64,000 nt of DNA from Bacillota bacterium. GTDB lineage: Bacteria; Bacillota; Clostridia; Oscillospirales; Ruminococcaceae. Of the stretch, positions 26,445 through 35,241 are shown piece after piece. Under the pieces are notes generated by a model. The model searched no databases. It was not told where the DNA came from and saw nothing but the letters and a program-made list of their open reading frames with translations. Each line of letters starts with the position of its first letter. Position 1 is the first letter of the stretch. Location of the stretch: positions 109,997-173,996 of the forward strand of contig JAEZYS010000017.1 of assembly GCA_023418925.1 (NCBI GenBank). The letters are read 5' to 3'. Made by a program: the position numbers and the translations under genes.

Positions 26445-27239
26445 ATGAAAAGCAAAATTTTTGCGGCATTGTTGTCGGCACTTTCATTGTTAGCATTTAC
26501 AGGCTGCGGCAGTACTGATGGAAGCGCTGTTACAACAGTAAGTGAAACAGTTACGGAAAGCCAGACAGAAACAGAATCAGAAACAGAGGGATCTGTTACA
26601 GAGGTTACTGAAAAAACAGGTGACGGCAAAACTCATATCACATTGATAGACCATGCCTGTATAATGATTAAATCAGCAGCAGGAACTGTTATTTATGTAG
26701 ACCCTAATTCCTCTGCAAAATGTGAAGAAGAGGCAGATGCAATAATTATAACTCATCCGCACAGTGACCATAATGCTGTCAGTGTTGTACCACATAAGGA
26801 CACAACCCAGGAAATCACAAACTTTGATATGCTGAGCAAGGGAGAATACAAGACAGTAGAAATTGATGATGTTAAGGTTACCGCTGTGGCTTCATATAAT
26901 AATGGCCATTTAAATGGTCACCCAAAGGAGTACAATGTTGGTTATGTAATTGAAGTTGATGGCATAAAGATTTACCACGCAGGCGACGCAGGGAAAATTG
27001 TTGAAATGGATGATATTGGCAAAATGGACATTGATTACGCATTTTATCCGACAGACGGAACTTATACCATGAGCAATGAAGAGGCACTTGAATGCGCAGA
27101 TATAGTCGGAGCAAAATATAATGTTGCAATGCATACTACAAATCAGGGAGATTACAATCAGGAAGCATATTATGCATTTGCTGAGAAATATGGAGAAACA
27201 ATCAAGAGCGGCGAAAGTATAGAAATACCAGCAGAATAA
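26445..27239 (+). CDS. Lipoprotein with metallo-beta-lactamase fold
   Basis: A 264-residue secreted lipoprotein. The signal peptide (MKSKIFAALLSALSLLAFTGC) ends in a lipobox with Cys near residue 21. A Thr/Ser/Glu-rich linker (TVSETVTESQTETESETEGS) extends to about residue 55. The enzyme domain has IITHPHSDHN, the H-x-H-x-D-H zinc motif, and further metal ligands in HAGDAG and MHTTN near the end. It resembles the UlaG/UPF0173-like branch of the superfamily ('hydrolase, MBL fold'). The substrate is unknown and it would act outside the membrane. GGAGGAG sits six bases before this ATG. An upstream in-frame ATG at 26430 overlaps the ribosome site. Confidence 0.85.
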   Translation: MKSKIFAALLSALSLLAFTGCGSTDGSAVTTVSETVTESQTETESETEGSVTEVTEKTGDGKTHITLIDHACIMIKSAAGTVIYVDPNSSAKCEEEADAIIITHPHSDHNAVSVVPHKDTTQEITNFDMLSKGEYKTVEIDDVKVTAVASYNNGHLNGHPKEYNVGYVIEVDGIKIYHAGDAGKIVEMDDIGKMDIDYAFYPTDGTYTMSNEEALECADIVGAKYNVAMHTTNQGDYNQEAYYAFAEKYGETIKSGESIEIPAE

Positions 27240-27255
27240 TTTAATAATTAATAAG

Positions 27256-27298
27256 AAACACTGCAGAAGGCTTGTAAAACCAGCTTTCTGCAGTGTTT
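27256..27298 (+). terminator. Terminator of the MBL-fold lipoprotein gene
   Basis: A perfect 13-bp stem, AAACACTGCAGAA / TTCTGCAGTGTTT, followed by TTATATT. The gap 27299-27494 is AT-rich with no gene seen. Confidence 0.85.
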
Positions 27299-27494
27299 TT
27301 ATATTAGTAAAAGAGGTATAAAAACATGATTGTGAACATTTTGTAAACTATCAAATAAACTATTGAATATTATAATAAGCTGTGATATTATATTACATAA
27401 CATATAATATTAATAAAAAATTATTACAAAGCAAAACTGCTAATTAATTAACGAATTATACCCTTAAAATGGTTGCTGTAATGTCGGTTTTTGC

Positions 27495-27523
27495 TTGACT
27501 TTAGCGTATTGTACTGATATAAT
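27495..27523 (+). promoter_or_regulatory. Promoter of serC
   Basis: TTGACT (27495-27500), 17-bp spacer, TATAAT (27518-27523), about 50 bases before the serC ATG. Confidence 0.75.
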
Positions 27524-27553
27524 AATATGTATGATTTATACATCATACATATT
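27524..27553. promoter_or_regulatory. Perfect 11-bp dyad at the serC transcription start
   Basis: AATATGTATGA and TCATACATATT are exact complements with an 8-base centre, beginning immediately after the -10 hexamer. The position suits a repressor operator or a 5'-end hairpin in the mRNA. No regulator is adjacent. Confidence 0.6.
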
Positions 27554-27571
27554 TTATTGGAGGTCATTAAA

Positions 27572-28651
27572 ATGTCCAGAGTTTATAACTTTAGCGCAGG
27601 TCCTGCAATTCTTCCTGAAAAGGTCCTCAAAATTGCTGCTGATGAAATGCTTGATTATAAGGGCACAGGTCAGTCTGTAATGGAGATGTCCCACAGATCT
27701 AAAGAATACCAGGCAATTATCGATGAAACTGAAGCATTACTTCGTGAAGTAATGTCAATCCCTGACAACTACAAGGTTCTTTTCTTGCAGGGCGGTGCTT
27801 CCTCCCAGTTTGCAATGATTCCTTTGAACCTCATGAACAAATCCGGCAAGGCTGATTTCGTTATCACAGGTCAGTGGGCTAACAAGGCTTATCAGGAAGC
27901 CTCTCGATACGGCGATTGTAAGGTTATAGCTTCCTCCAAGGATAAAACATTTTCATATATTCCTGAACTTGACAAGAGCGAATTCAGACCAGATGCAGAT
28001 TACTTCCATATCTGTGAAAACAACACAATTTACGGAACAAAGTGGACGGAACTCCCTGACACAGGAAATGTTCCTCTCATATCTGACATGTCGTCATGTA
28101 TTCTTTCTGAACCTGTTGATGTATCAAAGTATGGCTTGATTTATGCTGGCGCACAGAAGAACATGGGACCATCCGGTCTTACTGTTGTAATTATCCGTGA
28201 AGACCTTATCGGCAATGCAAAGGATATTACTCCTACAATGTTCAACTATCAGATTCATGCTGATAATGGTTCAATGTATAACACACCACCAACATATGGT
28301 ATCTATATCCTCAAGCTTGTTCTTGAATGTGTTAAGGAACAGGGTGGACTTGAAGGAATGAAGGTTATAAATGAAAAGAAGGCTGCTTTAATCTATGATT
28401 TCCTTGACAACTCAAAGATGTTTAAGGCAACAGTTCAGGGTAAGGACCGTTCACTTATGAACATTCCTTTTGTAACTGGAAATGAAGAACTTGATGCAAA
28501 GTTTGTTTCTGAAGCTAAGAAGGCTGGATTTATCAACCTTAAGGGACACAGATCTGTTGGCGGTATGAGAGCTTCTATTTACAATGCAATGCCAATAGCA
28601 GGCTGTGAAGCACTCGTTAAGTTCATGAAGGAATTTGAAGCAAACAACTAA
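27572..28651 (+). CDS. serC: Phosphoserine aminotransferase
   Basis: A PLP enzyme converting 3-phosphohydroxypyruvate and glutamate to phosphoserine and 2-oxoglutarate. The 359 residues start with MSRVYNFSAGPAILPEKVL. MSHRSKEY, LFLQGGASSQFAMIP and the PLP-lysine motif YAGAQKNMGPSGLTVVI (Lys near residue 197) follow, and GGMRASIYNAMP is at the end. I chose ATG 27572, with GGAGGTC seven bases upstream, instead of an in-frame ATG 15 codons earlier that lies within the promoter dyad. serA follows, so the two steps of the phosphorylated serine pathway are encoded together. No serB-type phosphatase is present nearby. Confidence 0.96.
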   Translation: MSRVYNFSAGPAILPEKVLKIAADEMLDYKGTGQSVMEMSHRSKEYQAIIDETEALLREVMSIPDNYKVLFLQGGASSQFAMIPLNLMNKSGKADFVITGQWANKAYQEASRYGDCKVIASSKDKTFSYIPELDKSEFRPDADYFHICENNTIYGTKWTELPDTGNVPLISDMSSCILSEPVDVSKYGLIYAGAQKNMGPSGLTVVIIREDLIGNAKDITPTMFNYQIHADNGSMYNTPPTYGIYILKLVLECVKEQGGLEGMKVINEKKAALIYDFLDNSKMFKATVQGKDRSLMNIPFVTGNEELDAKFVSEAKKAGFINLKGHRSVGGMRASIYNAMPIAGCEALVKFMKEFEANN

Positions 28652-28666
28652 TTGAGCATTATTCCG

Positions 28667-28740
28667 ATTATAAGGGCAGTTAATTCTGCCCGTATAATTC
28701 ATTTTAAAATTAGCAAAGCTTGAAAATAGTTTTTCAAGCT
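28667..28740 (+). other. Two hairpins between serC and serA
   Basis: The first is ATTATA-a-GGGCAG / CTGCCC-g-TATAAT (28667-28697), terminator-like but with little U. The second is AGCTTGAAAA / TTTTCAAGCT (28717-28740), a perfect 10-bp stem. A small CTGCTTTGCAG stem follows near 28774. They may tune the serC:serA ratio. No T-box motif was found. Confidence 0.5.
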
Positions 28741-28816
28741 GGGGGTTTGGCACTTAGGACTATAGTCTGAAATCTGCTTTGCAGGCTGTCAAAACTCAGA
28801 AAGGATGGTCACTACA

Positions 28817-29980
28817 ATGTTTAATATACAAACTTTAAATAAGATATCTGAATATGGTACAGATAACTTTGACAAGGCAAAGTACAATATTGCCGATACT
28901 ATTGATAATCCTGATGCTATAATGGTTCGTTCCGCTGCTATGCATGACATGGCTTTCGGTTCAAATCTCCTTGCTATCGCAAGAGCCGGTGCAGGAGTAA
29001 ACAATATTCCTGTTGACAAGTGCGCAGAAGCTGGTATCTGTGTATTCAATACACCGGGTGCTAATGCTAACGCTGTTAAGGAACTTGTTATTGCAGGTCT
29101 TCTTCTTTCTTCACGTAATATTCCTGATGCTATGGTCTGGGCTCAGACACTCAAGGGAAACGGCGCTGAAGTTGGAAAGATGGTTGAAAAGGGTAAGGGA
29201 CAGTTTGTTGGTCCTGAAATCATGGGCAAGACACTTGGCGTTATCGGTCTTGGAGCAATCGGCGTACTTGTTGCTAATGCTGCAATCGCTCTCGGAATGA
29301 AGGTAGTAGGATATGACCCATTCCTTTCCGTAAAGGCTGCTCTTGGTCTTGATCCTAAGGCTGTTGCTGTAAGCAATATCAAGGACGTTTACGCTGCTGC
29401 TGATTATATAACAATCCACGTTCCTTACAATGCAGATACAAAGGGAACAATCAATGCTGACACTATTGCAATGATGAAGGACGGAGTAAGAATCCTTAAT
29501 TTTGCAAGAGGTGAACTCGTTGATACAGATTCCATTCTTGCAGCTCTTGAAAGTGGCAAGGTTTCTGCTTATGTTGTTGACTTCCCTTCTGATGAAGTTC
29601 TCGGAGTAAAGAATGTAATTGCTATTCCTCACCTTGGCGCTTCAACACCTGAATCAGAAGACAACTGTGCAATGATGGCTGCTCTCGAACTTATCGACTA
29701 CATCGAAAATGGTAATATCAAGAACAGTGTCAACTATCCTGATGCAGAAATGACTGCTTCCGGAACAAAGGTATGCATTATGCATAAGAATATCCCATCA
29801 GTTATTTCTCATATTTCAGCAGCATTTGGCGATGAAAAGATTAACATCGACAATATGCTCAACAAGTCCAAGAAGGACTATGCTTATACCATGGTAGATG
29901 CAGCAGGCAATGTAACAGATGCAATTATTGCCAAGCTGACAGCTATAGATAGTGTCATTAAAGTAAGAGTTATCAAGTAA
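28817..29980 (+). CDS. serA: D-3-phosphoglycerate dehydrogenase, short type with C-terminal ACT-like domain
   Basis: First step of serine synthesis: NAD-dependent oxidation of 3-phosphoglycerate. The 387 residues contain the 2-hydroxyacid dehydrogenase folds: AIARAGAGVNNIPVDKCAEAG, then the NAD-binding GKTLGVIGLGAIGVLVANAA near 140-160, the catalytic Arg in NFARGELVD, Glu further on, and His in AIPHLGASTPESEDN. The last 70 residues (KVCIMHKNIPSVISHISAAFG) form an ACT domain, a possible serine sensor. I chose the ATG at 28817, downstream of AAAGGATGG; the ATG four codons earlier lies in the ribosome site. It follows serC by about 165 bases, with structured RNA between them. Confidence 0.95.
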   Translation: MFNIQTLNKISEYGTDNFDKAKYNIADTIDNPDAIMVRSAAMHDMAFGSNLLAIARAGAGVNNIPVDKCAEAGICVFNTPGANANAVKELVIAGLLLSSRNIPDAMVWAQTLKGNGAEVGKMVEKGKGQFVGPEIMGKTLGVIGLGAIGVLVANAAIALGMKVVGYDPFLSVKAALGLDPKAVAVSNIKDVYAAADYITIHVPYNADTKGTINADTIAMMKDGVRILNFARGELVDTDSILAALESGKVSAYVVDFPSDEVLGVKNVIAIPHLGASTPESEDNCAMMAALELIDYIENGNIKNSVNYPDAEMTASGTKVCIMHKNIPSVISHISAAFGDEKINIDNMLNKSKKDYAYTMVDAAGNVTDAIIAKLTAIDSVIKVRVIK

Positions 29981-30018
29981 GAAACAACACTATGTAAACT
30001 TAATTGGAGGTTTCAATC

Positions 30019-30369
30019 ATGAACAACGAAATCAAGTCTTTTGATCAAGGTGACGTTCAGGCTAATAAGGGAATAGCTATTTTAATGGCTATTATTCCAG
30101 TTCTTTTCTTCCTTCCACTTGTGATGGATGACAAAAAGAATTCCGCTTTCTTAAAACATCAGGCAAATCAGACATTAATCTACTTTATAGCAGCTGCAGC
30201 ATCAGGAATCGTTTGTACGATTCTTGCACTTATTCCTGTAATAGGCTGGATAATCAGTGTTTTAGTTCCTATTGCTATTTTTGTAGCTTACATTTTAAAT
30301 ATTGTAAATGCTGCTACAGGTAATGGAAAGAGCCTTCCTTTTGTAGGAACAATTCAGATCATCAAGTAA
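30019..30369 (+). CDS. Small multi-pass membrane protein, Tic20/DUF4870-like
   Basis: A 116-residue protein with about three or four hydrophobic segments: residues 17-36, a central FLKHQANQTLIYFIAAAASGIVC, and a 65-95 stretch ending in LNIVNAATGNGKSLPFVG. The 'FLKHQANQ(S/T)L' block followed by small-residue helices and a short GKSLPFxG tail is the pattern of the DUF4870/Tic20-like family of unknown function. GGAGG lies seven bases before this ATG. It follows serA by 38 bases and may be on the same transcript. Confidence 0.75.
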   Translation: MNNEIKSFDQGDVQANKGIAILMAIIPVLFFLPLVMDDKKNSAFLKHQANQTLIYFIAAAASGIVCTILALIPVIGWIISVLVPIAIFVAYILNIVNAATGNGKSLPFVGTIQIIK

Positions 30370-30391
30370 TAGCAATTTTAACTCTTACATA

Positions 30392-30421
30392 AAAAGCACC
30401 CGATTTAATTCGGGTGCTTTT
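30392..30421. terminator. Bidirectional terminator before recG
   Basis: AAAAGCACCCGA / TCGGGTGCTTTT around a short loop, with T on the plus side and T on the minus side. It serves both the small membrane protein gene and recG. Confidence 0.92.
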
Positions 30422-30441
30422 GTTTTATTCTGTTCAATAAA

Positions 30442-32478
30442 TCAGTTCATCCCGTCTGTAATGTCCTTTGAAAACATCTTGTCTGTCTGATGCTTCAGTT
30501 CAGGGAACATTGACAAGTCGGGACTAATTTTAAGTATCTTTTTTGCTGCATTCTGTGACATGGATAGTATTTCCCTGTCGTTTGTAATATCAGCAATTTT
30601 CATTTCAGGCAGGCCATGCTGACGGCTTCCAAAGAAATCACCGGCTCCTCTTAATCGGAGATCCTCCTCTGATATCTTGAAGCCATCTGATGTTGAGGTC
30701 ATTATTTTAAGACGTTCACGGGTTTCGGGTGAGGCATTGTCAGTAACAAGTATACAGTAACTTTTGTGTCTTCCTCTTCCGACACGCCCGCGAAGCTGAT
30801 GAAGCTGGGATAAACCAAATCTGTCTGAGCTTTCAATCATCATAACAGTTGCATTCGGAACATCTACACCGACTTCAACAACAGTCGTGGAAACAAGCAG
30901 GTCATACTTGCCATCATTAAAATCCGCCATGACTTTATCTTTTTCATTGCCGGACATTTTCCCATGTAAAAGTCCTACATTGTATGAAGCAAACTGATTT
31001 TTAGCAAGCTTATTGGCATAGTCTTTTGCGGAAGCAATTCCGCTTTCAGATTCCTCTATGGTAGGGCAGATCAGATAACCTTGCCGTCCATTGTCAAGCT
31101 CATTCTTTACAAAGTTATATGCGCGTTCACGGAGTTTTCCTGTAACGGCATAGGTTTCAATTTTCTGTCGTCCTTTCGGGAGTTCATTTATTACGGATAG
31201 GTCAAGGTCACCGTAAATAATAAGTGCAAGTGTTCTTGGAATAGGCGTTGCACTCATGACAAGCTTGTGTGGGTTACAGCCTTTTCCTGCAAGTGCCGCA
31301 CGTTGATTAACACCAAAGCGGTGCTGTTCGTCTGTTATTACAAGAGCAAGCCTTTTAAATGATGTAGTTTCTGAAATAAGTGCATGAGTACCGACAATAA
31401 CACTGTATTCACCGTCAGCAATCTGCTCTTTCAGAATAGTTTTCTGCTTAGGAGTAAGTGAACCTGTCAGACAACATACTTTAACTCCTATAGGTTCAAG
31501 GAATGATGAAAGGGTTGCATAGTGCTGTTTTGCAAGTATTTCAGTCGGCGCCATCAATGCAGTCTGACAGCCCTTTTTGTGTGCAATGAAAGCAGCAGAT
31601 GCTGCAACAGCAGTTTTACCTGAACCTACATCACCTTGAACAAGCCTGTTCATTGGAGAATCTGAACACATATCATCTATAATTTCGTGCATAGCCCTTG
31701 TTTGTGCACCTGTAAGCTCAAACGGCAGGGAAGAGCAGAATTCATTTATAAGCTTATCTGAACAGGACAACTTGTAACCAGCTGTTTCTCTGTTTCGTCC
31801 TTTTAAAAGGAGAAGTCCTAACTGAAGTCGCAGGAGTTCATCAAAGGCAAGCCGCTTTTTTGCTATCTCTGCGGCATGGTCACTTTCGGGAAAGTGAATA
31901 TTTCTGACAGCATATTCAAGGGTGCATAATTCATTTTCTATGCGGATATCATTGGGAAGTGTGTCTGCAATCTGTTCTGAAATGTGCATCAGCGCATATT
32001 TCAGACTGCCAATCAGCATGTTATTCGTCAATCCTTCAGTAAGATGGTATACAGGCTTGAAAGAAACTGGTTCATCTGCACGGATAAACTGCGGTGTGTT
32101 CATTTCCTTGCGAGTAAAGTTTCCAGTAATCTTTCCACTGAAAATATACTCTTCACCCTCTTTAAGTGCATCAAAGTAGTATTGGTTGTTATATATAATT
32201 ATCGAGATCTTATCTGAACCATCATCTGCAACAGCTTTATATAAGGTAAGCCCTTTGCGTATTCTTGCAGCTGGGATTTTTTTTGTTACTATAGCTTTAA
32301 CAACGCAATGTTCGTTGATAATAGCATCAGCTATATCTGTCGGACAGCTAAAATCAATATAACCACGTGGATAGTCAGTAATAAGGTCATAAACCGTTTC
32401 TATGCCAAGCTTTGTGTATAGTTCTGCACGTTTTGGCCCTATACCTGGAATCACTGTAATCGGAGAATCGAGCGTCAT
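30442..32478 (-). CDS. recG: ATP-dependent DNA helicase RecG
   Basis: A branch-migration helicase acting on stalled replication forks and Holliday junctions. The N-terminal wedge domain starts IPGIGPKRAELYTKLGI, and its OB fold follows. The SF2 motor has GDVGSGKTAVA near residue 280, DEQHRFGVNQR, and MSATPIPRTLA. The C-terminal part includes QLRGRVGRG and the RecG-specific DFFGSRQHGLPEM. The length of 678 is normal. The start follows a GGGGGTG run. It is the last gene of the leftward series. Confidence 0.97.
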   Translation of the reverse strand: MTLDSPITVIPGIGPKRAELYTKLGIETVYDLITDYPRGYIDFSCPTDIADAIINEHCVVKAIVTKKIPAARIRKGLTLYKAVADDGSDKISIIIYNNQYYFDALKEGEEYIFSGKITGNFTRKEMNTPQFIRADEPVSFKPVYHLTEGLTNNMLIGSLKYALMHISEQIADTLPNDIRIENELCTLEYAVRNIHFPESDHAAEIAKKRLAFDELLRLQLGLLLLKGRNRETAGYKLSCSDKLINEFCSSLPFELTGAQTRAMHEIIDDMCSDSPMNRLVQGDVGSGKTAVAASAAFIAHKKGCQTALMAPTEILAKQHYATLSSFLEPIGVKVCCLTGSLTPKQKTILKEQIADGEYSVIVGTHALISETTSFKRLALVITDEQHRFGVNQRAALAGKGCNPHKLVMSATPIPRTLALIIYGDLDLSVINELPKGRQKIETYAVTGKLRERAYNFVKNELDNGRQGYLICPTIEESESGIASAKDYANKLAKNQFASYNVGLLHGKMSGNEKDKVMADFNDGKYDLLVSTTVVEVGVDVPNATVMMIESSDRFGLSQLHQLRGRVGRGRHKSYCILVTDNASPETRERLKIMTSTSDGFKISEEDLRLRGAGDFFGSRQHGLPEMKIADITNDREILSMSQNAAKKILKISPDLSMFPELKHQTDKMFSKDITDGMN

Positions 32479-32540
32479 ATATTCACCCCCCCGTCAGATG
32501 TTGAGAGTTATCATATAATAATTTTGCGTTCATATATGCG

Positions 32541-32566
32541 GAAGGGCAGATATTTATCTGCCCTTC
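32541..32566 (-). terminator. Hairpin after ftsH
   Basis: GAAGGGCAGAT / ATCTGCCCTTC, an 11-bp perfect stem, 20 bases after the ftsH stop. The reverse strand lacks a long T run afterwards, so termination may be partial, letting transcription reach recG. Confidence 0.6.
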
Positions 32567-32585
32567 TTAATTCTATAAAATTTCA

Positions 32586-34658
32586 TTAATCATTTGTGTT
32601 GTTAATGTCATCCTCAGAAGCTTCGTCATCCTGCTTATTATCTTCAAGCGGAATTTCCTCAGGAAGAGTTCCTGCAGCTGAATCTTCTGGATCAGTCGGA
32701 ACATTGTCATCAGACTTTGTTTCATCCATTGAGCCATTATCAGTAACATCAAGCTTTGAGCCGATATCAACTAATGCTTTGCTTTTATTTTCCTTTTCAC
32801 GGCGCATTTCAATGTTGAATTCGCCCTTCATAAACTTATCAAAGTCATCAGCTTCAATTTTTTCAAATTCAAGGAGATATTCAGCAAGCTTTTTTAACTG
32901 ATCGATATGCTCTTCAAGAATGTCCTTAGCCTGCTTGTAAGCGGCTTCAATAATTCTCTTTACTTCAGCATCAATTTCAGCAGCAACTGCATCACTGTAA
33001 GTTTTAGTATGACCATAATCCTTGCCGATAAATACTTCTTCATCATCGCTTCCGTAAACTACAGGACCGATTGCATCGGAGAAGCCATATTTTGTAACCA
33101 TTGAACGAGCAACCTTAGACGCTCTTTGTAGGTCATTTGAAGCACCTGTGCAAACATCATCAAATATAACAGATTCCGCAACACGTCCGCCGAGAAGCAT
33201 TACTATTTCTTCCTGCATCTTGCGCTTTGTAACGTGTGTATCATCAGTATCAGGTCTAGTTAATGTAAGGCCGGCAGCAAATCCTCTCGGAATAGTAGTA
33301 ACCTGCTGAACCTTATCCTGTGTTTCTAAATAGAAGGCTGTGATTGCGTGACCACACTCATGGAAAGCTGTAATCTTTCTGTCACGGTCTGTAACAACAC
33401 GGGACTTCTTTTCAGGACCTGCAATAACCTTAAGTGTAGCCTCTTCAATATCAGTTTCAATGATAGCTTTTCTATTGTTCTTTGCAGCAAGAAGAGCAGC
33501 TTCATTAAGAAGGTTTTCAAGATCTGCACCTGTAAAACCCTGTGTGGTTTTAGCAATAACGTTAAGGTCAACGTCAGGACCGAGCGGTTTCTTTCTTGAA
33601 TGAACCTTGAGGATTTCTTCTCTTCCCTTAACGTCAGGATAGTTTACAACAATCTGTCTGTCGAAACGTCCCGGACGGAGAAGTGCAGGATCAAGAATGT
33701 CACGTCTGTTTGTAGCAGCTATAACAATAACTCCCTCGTTGCCCTCAAAACCATCCATCTCAACAAGAAGCTGGTTAAGTGTCTGTTCACGTTCATCATG
33801 TCCGCCGCCGAGACCAGCACCTCTATGACGTCCTACTGCGTCAATTTCATCTATAAATACGATTGACGGTGAATTTTTCTTTGCAGTTTCAAATAAATCA
33901 CGGACTCTTGATGCACCTACACCGACAAACATTTCAACAAAGTCCGAGCCAGAAATTGAGAAGAAGGGAACGCCTGCTTCACCTGCAACAGCCTTTGCAA
34001 GAAGTGTTTTACCTGTACCTGGAGGGCCGAGGAGAAGAACGCCTTTAGGTATTCTTGCGCCGATTTCGTTATATTTCTTAGGATTTCTCAAAAAGTCAAC
34101 AATTTCAGCAAGTTCGCCTTTTTCTTCGTCAGCACCGGCAACGTCCTCAAATGTTGTCTTTTTACCCTTTGATTCGTTTTTTACCTTTGCTTTTCCAAAA
34201 TTACTTATCTTTCCACCGCCGTTAGCCTGACGCATCATGAAGATGAACAGGAAAACCATAAGTCCGACAATAAGCAATGATGGAAGAACACTTACCATCC
34301 AGGTATTGTCCTGGATTCTGTAATAATCTGTTTTAAGAGGAGCACCAGGGTTTAACTTGTTATACTCCTGCCTGTAGTTTTCATTTTCGTTCTGAATTTC
34401 GTTAATAAAAAGTGATACGTTAGGAACAGTATACTTAATTTTATTCTCAATGCCCTTAACCTGCATTTCAAGTTCGCCCGTGCCGAGGTCAAATGTATAA
34501 TCGGTAACCTGGTAGTTATCAAAATACTGCATTATTTCAGAATAGGTGTATTCTGATTTAGGCTTTGAAGACTGATTGAGAAAAAACACAAAGACTCCCA
34601 TCAGTACAATTATTATCAAGACATAGGCCAGTATGCCCTTGCTTTTTTTTGAACCCAT
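32586..34658 (-). CDS. ftsH: ATP-dependent zinc metalloprotease FtsH
   Basis: A membrane-anchored hexameric AAA+ protease for quality control of membrane and short-lived proteins. Membrane segment 1 is near residues 8-26 and segment 2 near 115-135, with an extracytoplasmic domain between. The AAA module has GPPGTGKTLLAKAVAG, FIDEIDAVGR and the second-region Arg. The zinc protease motif is HECGHAI (HExGH). The last 60 residues form an acidic Asp/Glu/Ser-rich tail, longer than usual; total length is 690. AAGGAG precedes the ATG. tilS and hpt lie immediately upstream, the classic Firmicute tilS-hpt-ftsH order. Confidence 0.97.
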   Translation of the reverse strand: MGSKKSKGILAYVLIIIVLMGVFVFFLNQSSKPKSEYTYSEIMQYFDNYQVTDYTFDLGTGELEMQVKGIENKIKYTVPNVSLFINEIQNENENYRQEYNKLNPGAPLKTDYYRIQDNTWMVSVLPSLLIVGLMVFLFIFMMRQANGGGKISNFGKAKVKNESKGKKTTFEDVAGADEEKGELAEIVDFLRNPKKYNEIGARIPKGVLLLGPPGTGKTLLAKAVAGEAGVPFFSISGSDFVEMFVGVGASRVRDLFETAKKNSPSIVFIDEIDAVGRHRGAGLGGGHDEREQTLNQLLVEMDGFEGNEGVIVIAATNRRDILDPALLRPGRFDRQIVVNYPDVKGREEILKVHSRKKPLGPDVDLNVIAKTTQGFTGADLENLLNEAALLAAKNNRKAIIETDIEEATLKVIAGPEKKSRVVTDRDRKITAFHECGHAITAFYLETQDKVQQVTTIPRGFAAGLTLTRPDTDDTHVTKRKMQEEIVMLLGGRVAESVIFDDVCTGASNDLQRASKVARSMVTKYGFSDAIGPVVYGSDDEEVFIGKDYGHTKTYSDAVAAEIDAEVKRIIEAAYKQAKDILEEHIDQLKKLAEYLLEFEKIEADDFDKFMKGEFNIEMRREKENKSKALVDIGSKLDVTDNGSMDETKSDDNVPTDPEDSAAGTLPEEIPLEDNKQDDEASEDDINNTND

Positions 34659-34701
34659 TATAATACTCCTTAATTATCAGTGATTGTCAGGCAACGCAGT
34701 T

Positions 34702-35241
34702 TTATTTTTCACTGTATTCTGCAATATACGGAAGGTTTCTGTATATTTCCGCACAGTCAAGTCCGTATCCCACAACGAACATATCTGGAATAGTGAAGCA
34801 AACTCTGTCAGCTTCAAAAGGAACTTCTCTTCTGGCAGGTTTATCCAGGAAAGTAACTACCTTAAGTGAAAGAGGATTTCTTGTTCTTAAAAGCTTGCAT
34901 ACCTCGCTGAGAGTTCGGCCGCTGTCGATGATATCTTCAACAATAAGTACGTGATATCCGGAAATATCTCTTTTCAAATCCATCGTAATATTTACATTTC
35001 CTGTTGAAACAGTACCGTTAAAGTAGCTTTCAGTGCACATAAATCCGACTTCACATGGAATAGTGATTTCACGGCAAAGGTCGGCAAGAAAAATAAATGC
35101 GCCTTTAAGTATGCTTACGAGCAGTAAAGGCTTGCCATCGTATTCTTCGCTTATTAGTTTACCCATTTCTTTGAGTTTTACTTTAATTTCTTCTTCTGAA
35201 ATAAGAACTTTGCTGATGTTATCAGTTAAACTTTTACTCAT
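34702..35241 (-). CDS. hpt: Hypoxanthine phosphoribosyltransferase
   Basis: Salvages hypoxanthine and guanine with PRPP to IMP and GMP. The 179-residue protein carries the PRPP-binding motif VLIVEDIIDSGRTL near residue 95, the N-terminal loop LLVSILKGAFIFLADL, and the base-binding part near VVGYGLDCAEIYRNLPY. The start lies inside the end of tilS with an 8-base overlap (35234-35241), so translation is coupled. Confidence 0.96.
   Translation of the reverse strand: MSKSLTDNISKVLISEEEIKVKLKEMGKLISEEYDGKPLLLVSILKGAFIFLADLCREITIPCEVGFMCTESYFNGTVSTGNVNITMDLKRDISGYHVLIVEDIIDSGRTLSEVCKLLRTRNPLSLKVVTFLDKPARREVPFEADRVCFTIPDMFVVGYGLDCAEIYRNLPYIAEYSEK

Noticed and set aside
28652..28816. T-box upstream of serA
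   Set aside because: No AGGGUGGNACCGCG-like sequence or specifier loop arrangement is visible.
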